Of a stretch of 9,270 bases of DNA, positions 4,001-9,270 are shown one piece after another. Numbering within the stretch: position 1 is the stretch's first letter; each line of letters starts with the position of its first letter. Under the pieces are notes generated by a model. It had not been told where the DNA came from. It saw nothing but the letters and a program-made list of their open reading frames with translations, and ran no database searches. The position numbers and the translations under genes were made by a program. The stretch comes from JBHIEE01 sp046760445. Its GTDB lineage: Bacteria > Acidobacteriota > Aminicenantia > JdFR-78. Location: contig JBHIEE010000108.1 in NCBI GenBank assembly GCA_046760445.1, positions 1-9,270 on the forward strand. The letters are read 5' to 3'.

Positions 4001-5761
4001 TTAGGAAGTTACCTTAGGAAGGAAAACAGAAAAAGTTGAACCCTTTTCTGGTTGGCTTTTTACAGTTGTTTTACCTTGATGAGCCTGGACAATATGTTTG
4101 ACAATGGCTAATCCCAGACCAGTGCCACCCATTTCTCTTGATCGAGCCTTATCTACCCGATAAAATCGTTCAAATATTCGAGGAAGATGCTCTTCCGCAA
4201 TACCAATACCCGTATCGGAAACATCTATCCGGATAAAATTATCTATTTCTTGAGCTTTGACCATAATTTTGCCTTTTTCCGGAGTAAATTTTATGGCATT
4301 ATCAATCAGGTTAGAAAAAGCCTGAGCTATCCTCTCTGGATCAGCCAAAACCGGAGAAAGTTCAGAGGGAATATTCATTTGAAAAGACTGTTTCTTTGAC
4401 TCTATTTTATCTCTGTATAAAGTCCGGATATTCTCTATAATTTCTTTAACCGATACTGGCTGAAGGTTCATTTTAATTTCTCTGGATTCAATTCGGGATA
4501 GACTTAAAATATCATTTACCAGATTGATTAATCTCTGAGAATGGGAATAGATAATATCTAAAAATTCATCTCTTTTCTTAAGATCATTTATAGCTCCATT
4601 TCTTAAAGTCTCCACGAAACCAATAATAGAAGTAATAGGAGTTTTAAGTTCATGGGAGACATTAGCCATAAATTCTGATCTAGCCTTTTCTAACTTTTTT
4701 AACTCAGTAATATCATGGAAAACACCTACTAGGCCTAATAGCCTCCCTTGGCGATCGGTAATTGGAGCAGTCTGAATCTGAATATTCCGCGTCTTAGGTT
4801 TAAGAATTGAAACCTGACCGGAAAGGGAATTTTTCTTTTCCAAAGCCTGTTTTAGAAAAGAATTAATTTCATTGTTGGGTATAATTTCCCAGAATGGTCT
4901 TCCCATAAATTTTTCTGACCTGAGCTCTAACATTCGGGCTAAAGAAGAATTTAGAAGAACTATATTTTCATTCTTATCAATTACAATTACTCCTTCTCGC
5001 ATGCTGGAGAGAATAGCTTCCATTTTATTTTTATCTTCAATAATAGCTTCAATCTTTTTCTCCAATTGATCAGACATTTCATTTAAACTCTCAGCTAATT
5101 GGCCAATTTCATCTTTAGATTTAATCCTTATTTTTTGATTAAGATCTCCCTGAATAATTTTCTGAGCAAAGGATTTCATTTCAGACAGAGGAGAACTAAA
5201 GTAACGCCCAACCAAAGCTCCAAGAGCAAGAGATATTAGACCTCCAATTAAAAGGGAATAAATTATGATTTTATAAATATTAGCCATTTTTTCTTTGACT
5301 TCGGTTAGTGGGAGAGCTAGCCTTATCACTCTCCAAACTTTACTTTTTCTCACAATAGGAACAGCAACATACATCATATCGATTTTAATTGTTTGGCTGA
5401 AGCGAATGCTTTGTCCTGTCTGGTTAGCTAAAGCATCTTTAATCTCGGGTCGATTTTTATGATTCTCCATCTTAGCTGGGTCCTCATCTGAATCAGCTAA
5501 AACCTTTCCTTCTGAGTCAATCACTGTAATCCGAGCTCCAATTTGGGTGCTTAACTCGACGACTGAACTCTGAATGGCTTGAGTTTCTATATTTTCTTTC
5601 AGAATATTTTTCACCAATAAGGCATTAGTTTCAAGTTCGTGAGCAATCCGATGTTGGTAATATCCTTTTAATGAAAGACTGGTGATAGTCCCAACTAGTC
5701 CTAAGCAGATAAAGACAACCAGCACATAGGTTAAAAATAACTTTCTATAGATTCTGCTCAT
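4001..5761 (-). CDS. phoR: PhoR-like membrane sensor histidine kinase
   Basis: A 586-residue inner-membrane kinase that would phosphorylate the regulator encoded just upstream. In order: first membrane helix (about 8-31), an extracytoplasmic sensing domain of about 130 residues, second helix (163-186), HAMP (187-238), PAS (247-355), HisKA with the phospho-acceptor in SHELKTPITS (His370), and a HATPase_c domain. The last shows the N box (NLIDNAIKF, Asn488), DTGIGI (Asp516) and GGTGLGLAI. The large external domain plus PAS matches the long PhoR type rather than the roughly 430-residue E. coli form. WalK-like sensors share this layout, and no phosphate transport genes are in view, so the signal is uncertain. 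A GTG at 5797 would add 12 residues but lies inside phoB; ATG 5761, 10 nt after the phoB stop, is preferred. Confidence 0.85.
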   Translation of the reverse strand: MSRIYRKLFLTYVLVVFICLGLVGTITSLSLKGYYQHRIAHELETNALLVKNILKENIETQAIQSSVVELSTQIGARITVIDSEGKVLADSDEDPAKMENHKNRPEIKDALANQTGQSIRFSQTIKIDMMYVAVPIVRKSKVWRVIRLALPLTEVKEKMANIYKIIIYSLLIGGLISLALGALVGRYFSSPLSEMKSFAQKIIQGDLNQKIRIKSKDEIGQLAESLNEMSDQLEKKIEAIIEDKNKMEAILSSMREGVIVIDKNENIVLLNSSLARMLELRSEKFMGRPFWEIIPNNEINSFLKQALEKKNSLSGQVSILKPKTRNIQIQTAPITDRQGRLLGLVGVFHDITELKKLEKARSEFMANVSHELKTPITSIIGFVETLRNGAINDLKKRDEFLDIIYSHSQRLINLVNDILSLSRIESREIKMNLQPVSVKEIIENIRTLYRDKIESKKQSFQMNIPSELSPVLADPERIAQAFSNLIDNAIKFTPEKGKIMVKAQEIDNFIRIDVSDTGIGIAEEHLPRIFERFYRVDKARSREMGGTGLGLAIVKHIVQAHQGKTTVKSQPEKGSTFSVFLPKVTS

Positions 5762-5771
5762 TTTTAAAGAA

Positions 5772-6455
5772 TTAATCCTTGAATCTGTACCCAACACCCC
5801 TAATGGTTTCTATTAAGTGAGAAGCTTGACCCAATTTCTGACGAAGCCTCCTAATATGAACATCTACTGTGCGATCCACCACAAAACTCTCTTCTCTCCA
5901 GGCTTTATCCAGAAGTTGATCTCGAGTAAATACCCGGCCTCGTTTTTGGGCGAGTAATGTAAGAAGGTTGAATTCAGTTGAAGTTAGAGCCAATGGCTTC
6001 CTTTCTAAAGTTACCTGATGTCTGGTTAAGTCAATAGTTAATTGATTAATTTTTATCACCTTGCTTTCTTCTTTTTTAGCCTCCATTCTTTTCAAAACAG
6101 CTTTTACTCGAGCTAAAAGAACACGCGGGCTAAAAGGTTTAGTAATATAGTCATCTGCTCCTAATTCCAGACCAACCACAATATCAGTCTCTTCTCCTTT
6201 GGCCGTAAGCATAATGATAGGAATGGATGATGTCTGGTCATTTCTTTTTAATACTCGACATACTTCCAGTCCATCAATCCCAGGAAGCATCAAGTCAAGA
6301 ATAATCAATTCAGGTTCTTCTTTGGAAATTATCTCCAAGGCTTTTTCACCATCTGTGGCTGAAATAACTTTAAATCCTTCCTTTTCTAGATTGTAACGGA
6401 CTAATTCAATAATATCTTTCTCATCATCAACCACTAAGACTTTTTCTTTTTTCAT
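5772..6455 (-). CDS. phoB: PhoB-like response regulator (OmpR family)
   Basis: A 227-residue cytoplasmic transcription factor. The receiver domain (1-120) has the acidic pocket Asp10-Asp11, the phospho-acceptor Asp54 in LIILDLMLPG, the switch Thr84 in IMLTAKGE and the invariant Lys106 in DDYITKPFSP. The DNA-binding winged helix (about 130-227) shows LTSTEFNLLTLL, the recognition stretch VDRTVDVHIRRLRQKLG and the closing IRGVGYRF. It forms a two-gene unit with the kinase downstream. Sequence style (GLEVCRVLKRN, GADDYITKPFSPRVL) is closest to PhoB/PhoP, but OmpR-family naming without target genes remains provisional. No residue expected for phosphorylation or DNA binding is missing. Confidence 0.88.
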   Translation of the reverse strand: MKKEKVLVVDDEKDIIELVRYNLEKEGFKVISATDGEKALEIISKEEPELIILDLMLPGIDGLEVCRVLKRNDQTSSIPIIMLTAKGEETDIVVGLELGADDYITKPFSPRVLLARVKAVLKRMEAKKEESKVIKINQLTIDLTRHQVTLERKPLALTSTEFNLLTLLAQKRGRVFTRDQLLDKAWREESFVVDRTVDVHIRRLRQKLGQASHLIETIRGVGYRFKD

Positions 6456-6468
6456 TTTATTTTTTCTA

Positions 6469-6498
6469 AATATAGCATTAAATAGATAACTCCTTCAA
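6469..6498 (-). promoter_or_regulatory. Candidate phoBR promoter
   Basis: In the 83-nt gap after rluD, the minus strand has TTGAAG (6498-6493) and TATATT (6474-6469) with an 18-bp spacer (4 of 6 and 5 of 6 consensus matches). Transcription would begin close to the phoB ATG at 6455, leaving a very short leader with only a weak AGAAAA ribosome binding site. This is the one gap in the minus-strand block long enough for an independent promoter. Confidence 0.35.
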
Positions 6499-6538
6499 GC
6501 TGAGAAAGTCAGTTGTCTCTTTTTTTGTTATTTTAAAT

Positions 6539-7453
6539 CTATAGCCTTTTTAATTTCTCGAGGAATTGGTTTAGATCTGAGGCTAAAGGGAGGGAAAATT
6601 CCATTTTATTTCCGGTTTCAGGATGAATAAAAGAAAGATAAGAAGCGTGAAGAAATAATCGGGGACATTTTATTTTCAATTTTATTCTTCCATATTTTTT
6701 ATCTCCGATGATGGGATGCCCAAAAGAGGAAAGATGAACTCTAATCTGATGAGTCCTCCCCGTTAAAGGTTTAACCTCAAGATAAGAGAAATCTTTGAAT
6801 CCCTCAATCACAGCATAATATGTCACTGCCTCTTTTGGTTTAGCTGTTCTGACTGAAATTTTTTTTCTTTCTTTTAGGTGTCTTCCTATGGGTATATCAA
6901 TTATTCCTCTCTTGCGAAGCATTCTTCCTTTTACTAAAGTTAAATATTTTTTCTCGACAAATCTGTTTTTAAACTGCTTTTGGAGTTCCAAATAAGCCTT
7001 ATTTGTTTTAGCAATGATCATTAATCCTGAAGTTTCTTTATCGAGACGATGGACAATGCCTGGCCTCTGGATTGAGCCTATTTCTTTTAACTCTGGAAAA
7101 TGGAACAAAAGAGCATTGACCAAGGTCCCAGTGACATTTCCTGCTCCAGGATGAACAACTAGTCCAGATGGTTTATCTATAATCAGAAGTTCCTTATCTT
7201 GATAAATTATCTTTAAAGGAATAGGCTCAGGTTTGATTTCGCTTTCTTGAGGTGCAGGAATCTCAACTTCTATTTTATCTTTCTCTTTAATTAGATAACT
7301 GGGTTTCTTTACTTTCCCGTTTACTTTAACCTTTTCTTTGTCAATCAGTCTTTTTATCTGAGCTCGGGATAAATCTATTTTTTGGGAAATAAAAGTATCC
7401 AATCTAAGTCCAATCTCAGAAGAAGAAACAAGGAATACGGCTTTTTCAGCCAT
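6539..7453 (-). CDS. rluD: RluD-family 23S rRNA pseudouridine synthase
   Basis: A 304-residue enzyme that converts specific uridines in ribosomal RNA to pseudouridine. An N-terminal S4 RNA-binding domain (about 15-65, RLDTFISQ...SRAQIKRLIDKEKVKVNGK) precedes the catalytic domain. Motif II is GIVHRLDKETSGLMIIAK with the nucleophile Asp138. Further family signatures are IIDKPSGLVVHPG before it and LTGRTHQIRVHLSSFGHPIIGD after it. RluA/RluC relatives share the core; S4 plus length fits RluD (positions 1911, 1915 and 1917 of E. coli 23S rRNA), although substrate cannot be read from sequence. The start overlaps the end of lgt by 8 nt and lacks its own ribosome binding site, suggesting translational coupling. 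rluD next to lspA is a common bacterial arrangement. Confidence 0.9.
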   Translation of the reverse strand: MAEKAVFLVSSSEIGLRLDTFISQKIDLSRAQIKRLIDKEKVKVNGKVKKPSYLIKEKDKIEVEIPAPQESEIKPEPIPLKIIYQDKELLIIDKPSGLVVHPGAGNVTGTLVNALLFHFPELKEIGSIQRPGIVHRLDKETSGLMIIAKTNKAYLELQKQFKNRFVEKKYLTLVKGRMLRKRGIIDIPIGRHLKERKKISVRTAKPKEAVTYYAVIEGFKDFSYLEVKPLTGRTHQIRVHLSSFGHPIIGDKKYGRIKLKIKCPRLFLHASYLSFIHPETGNKMEFSLPLASDLNQFLEKLKRL

Positions 7454-8243
7454 GCTTTTTTTTCTTTAAAAAACGATAGAGGAAAATGCCGAAAATGAAT
7501 CCAATAATACAAATAAGCTGAAAAGTAGAAAGGCTGGTATAAGGAGAGAGGCCTTTAATTAAAAAAGCTTGCTGGGAATGATCGCCGCGATAAAATTCGA
7601 CAAAGTAACGAATGATTGAATAATTGATGAGATAAAGGGCAAATACCTGACCCTCAAATTTTTTCTTCTTTAAAATCACAAATAAAACAAGAAAGTTTAA
7701 AAAATTAAGTATAGCTTCATACAATTGAGTAGGATGAATAGGAAAATTTATGGGAATACCAGTCAAACTATGAGCATATTCACTTTTGAAAGTCACACCC
7801 CAGGGTAATGAACTTGCCCGACCATAACAACATCCTGCTGAAAAACAGCCCAGTCGTCCAATTGAATGTCCTAATGCCAGAGCAGGAGCAACAATATCAG
7901 CTACCTTCCAGGCAGGAAGTTTGTTTTTCTTCAAAAACCAGAGAGTAAAGAGAAAACCGAAAATAAGGCCTCCCTGAAAAACTCCACCTGAGCGAGCCAT
8001 ACTCAGAATTTCCTTGGGATAGGTAGTGTAATAAGAAAAATTACCAAAAAAGAGAAAAACTTTAGCTCCAAATAAAGAAATTAATATGGCATAGAAGGCC
8101 AAATCAGCTAATTTATTTGAAGGAAGCTCCTGCTTTTTAGCCTGCCAGAAAATAAAAATCAGCCCCAATAAAACACCAAGAGCCATCAAAAATCCATAGG
8201 TATGGATGGTTAAAGGCCCTATTTTTATGAGCACAGGGAACAT
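7446..8243 (-). CDS. lgt: Prolipoprotein diacylglyceryl transferase
   Basis: A 265-residue polytopic inner-membrane enzyme that moves a diacylglyceryl group from phosphatidylglycerol to the lipobox cysteine of prolipoproteins, the first step of lipoprotein maturation. The Lgt signature GRLGCFSAGCCYG (about 129-141) contains Arg130, equivalent to E. coli Arg143. HPTQLYEA (170-177) and VEFYRGD with Arg219 (E. coli Arg239) follow. About seven hydrophobic segments are visible. The segment GGVFQGGLIFG has Gln90 where E. coli has His103; this histidine is not universal in the family. It overlaps lspA by 19 nt and rluD by 8 nt, so the two lipoprotein enzymes are made from one transcript. Confidence 0.93.
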   Translation of the reverse strand: MFPVLIKIGPLTIHTYGFLMALGVLLGLIFIFWQAKKQELPSNKLADLAFYAILISLFGAKVFLFFGNFSYYTTYPKEILSMARSGGVFQGGLIFGFLFTLWFLKKNKLPAWKVADIVAPALALGHSIGRLGCFSAGCCYGRASSLPWGVTFKSEYAHSLTGIPINFPIHPTQLYEAILNFLNFLVLFVILKKKKFEGQVFALYLINYSIIRYFVEFYRGDHSQQAFLIKGLSPYTSLSTFQLICIIGFIFGIFLYRFLKKKKHG

Positions 8244-8737
8244 TTTGGTTTTCCAGTGAGTAAGATAAAAATTAAAAATAAAGCACCAATTGTGATTGAA
8301 GCATCAGCTAGATTAAAGGCTGGCCAGTGAAATTTTCTAATATGAAAATCGAGAAAATCAATCACATATCCTTGGACAACACGATCAAATAAATTTCCAA
8401 CGGCTCCTCCCAAAATTAAAGAGAAAGAAATCTTCAAGTTTTTCTCTTCAGAAGGAATTTTTATAAAATAATACACAATTAAGGCAAGTGCTCCCAGTGA
8501 AGCCAGCATCAGGAAGAGGGAAATATATGGATTTTGAGAATGAGCCAAAAACCCAAAAATTGCCCCTTTATTGTGGATATAAGTTATATTAAAAAAACCC
8601 TTAATAACCTCCTTACTCTGATAAACAATCATGTTTTTTTTGATTATTAACTTTGTCAATTGGTCAGCTAAAAAAATGGAAAGAATTAAAAAATAATAAA
8701 ACATATTTTGCTTTATTTTAAAATAAAACATACTCAT
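8225..8737 (-). CDS. lspA: Lipoprotein signal peptidase (signal peptidase II)
   Basis: A 170-residue inner-membrane aspartyl protease that cleaves the signal peptide after Lgt has lipidated the cysteine, acting on the product of the neighbouring gene. It has four hydrophobic helices and the conserved blocks ADQLTK (24-29), N-K-G-AIFG (56-62), GNLFDRVVQGYVIDF with catalytic Asp127, and PAFNLADASI with catalytic Asp145. The C-terminus has a short extra tail with two cysteines (KCSLCS). The ATG at 8737 overlaps the ileS stop as TAATG, indicating coupled translation; in-frame ATGs two and eleven codons later are possible alternatives. ileS-lspA adjacency is widespread in bacteria. Confidence 0.94.
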   Translation of the reverse strand: MSMFYFKIKQNMFYYFLILSIFLADQLTKLIIKKNMIVYQSKEVIKGFFNITYIHNKGAIFGFLAHSQNPYISLFLMLASLGALALIVYYFIKIPSEEKNLKISFSLILGGAVGNLFDRVVQGYVIDFLDFHIRKFHWPAFNLADASITIGALFLIFILLTGKPKCSLCS

Positions 8738-9270
8738 TATCTCTCTTTGCTTTTAAGTTCTTTAACTACAGTCACACATCTTGGACATAAAGAGGGAAAT
8801 TGCGTATCTTCTCCTACTCGAGAAGAATAATTCCAGCATCTTTCACATTTTTCTCCTTCAGCTCTGGTGACCTCGACTTCAATCTCTCCACCTTCCCTTG
8901 AAGTTAAATCTACCTGAGAAACAACAAAGAGAAAAGGAAATTCTTCTTTATAGCGCTGGTAAAAAGATATTTCAGAAGCAGGGATTTTCAAATTAACCTT
9001 TGCTTCTAAAGAATTACCAATGAGTCCTGATCCCCGGGCACCTTCTAACTCTTTTAATACTTTCTCTCTAACAGATAATAGTTTCTCCCAGTTGTTTCGT
9101 TCTTCTCGAGAAAGCCACTTATCCTCAAATTTAGGAAACAGGCATAGATGAATGGATTCTTCTTTATCATCAAAATTAGGTATATTTTCCCATGCCTCTT
9201 CAGCGGTAAAAGGAAGAATAGGTGCCATAAGAAGGAGGGTATTTTTTAAGATATAGAATAAAGCTGTCTG
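8737..9270 (-). CDS. ileS: Isoleucyl-tRNA synthetase, C-terminal fragment (cut by window edge)
   Basis: The frame is open through the right edge, so only the last 177 residues are present; the true start and the catalytic HIGH/KMSKS regions lie outside. The fragment begins in the anticodon-binding helical domain (QTALFYILKNTLLL then MAPILPFTAEEAWE) and ends with the C-terminal zinc finger, CERC-x16-CPRC, typical of bacterial IleRS. The enzyme charges tRNA-Ile in the cytoplasm. The internal ATG at 9228 falls inside the conserved block and is not the start. As the first visible gene of the minus-strand block, it probably shares a promoter upstream, outside the window, with lspA, lgt and rluD. 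Confidence 0.95.
   Translation of the reverse strand, partial: QTALFYILKNTLLLMAPILPFTAEEAWENIPNFDDKEESIHLCLFPKFEDKWLSREERNNWEKLLSVREKVLKELEGARGSGLIGNSLEAKVNLKIPASEISFYQRYKEEFPFLFVVSQVDLTSREGGEIEVEVTRAEGEKCERCWNYSSRVGEDTQFPSLCPRCVTVVKELKSKER

Noticed and set aside
4187..5069. Two plus-strand frames inside phoR
   Set aside because: Antisense to a sensor kinase with every expected domain.
6199..6396. Plus-strand frame inside phoB
   Set aside because: Antisense shadow of the receiver domain.
6490..6530. Possible terminator between rluD and phoB
   Set aside because: Only a 4-bp stem can be drawn, and the T-run lies on the plus strand, the wrong side for rluD.

Overview
The window comes from an AT-rich bacterial chromosome (roughly one third G+C by eye). 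The housekeeping genes are bacterial: isoleucyl-tRNA synthetase, the two lipoprotein-processing enzymes, an RluD-type pseudouridine synthase and a PhoB/PhoR-like two-component pair. Complete lipoprotein maturation genes, a MntA/HepT toxin-antitoxin pair and a REP-type transposase remnant would fit an uncultured lineage such as an Omnitrophota-like or other candidate phylum. That placement is a weak guess; nothing here fixes the taxonomy.

The right half (about 3740-9270) is ordered and all on the minus strand: ileS (cut by the window edge), lspA, lgt and rluD with overlapping ends. After an 83-nt gap carrying a possible promoter come phoB and phoR, 10 nt apart. Downstream of phoR is a short gene at 3740-3916 encoding a 58-residue basic single-helix membrane protein with a strong ribosome binding site; it is easy to miss. 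ileS-lspA-lgt is a protein-synthesis and lipoprotein-export block, and phoBR is probably a separately started signalling unit.

The left part (1-3240) is accessory DNA. A plus-strand gene matching, from memory, the DUF7309/DUF6930 proteins sits between 17-nt inverted arms. The right arm leads into a 146-bp non-coding element with 16-bp perfect terminal inverted repeats (a MITE). That element carries a near-consensus sigma-70 promoter firing rightwards. Next come a three-stem palindrome and then a membrane-anchored, cysteine-containing Ig-like protein gene. Further right on the minus strand lie the wreck of a REP-associated tyrosine (HUH) transposase and a mntA-hepT module. In that module the antitoxin nucleotidyltransferase is intact, but the HepT toxin is split by a single-base frameshift.

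The 3208-3739 stretch has no convincing gene. It holds the probable mntA promoter, an 18-bp imperfect inverted repeat, a short tandem motif and small hairpins. The most interesting points are the cassette-like flanking of the first gene, the promoter-bearing MITE, the broken toxin beside its intact antitoxin, the transposase fossil and the unlisted small membrane protein. I see no clear evidence for an entirely new multi-gene system.
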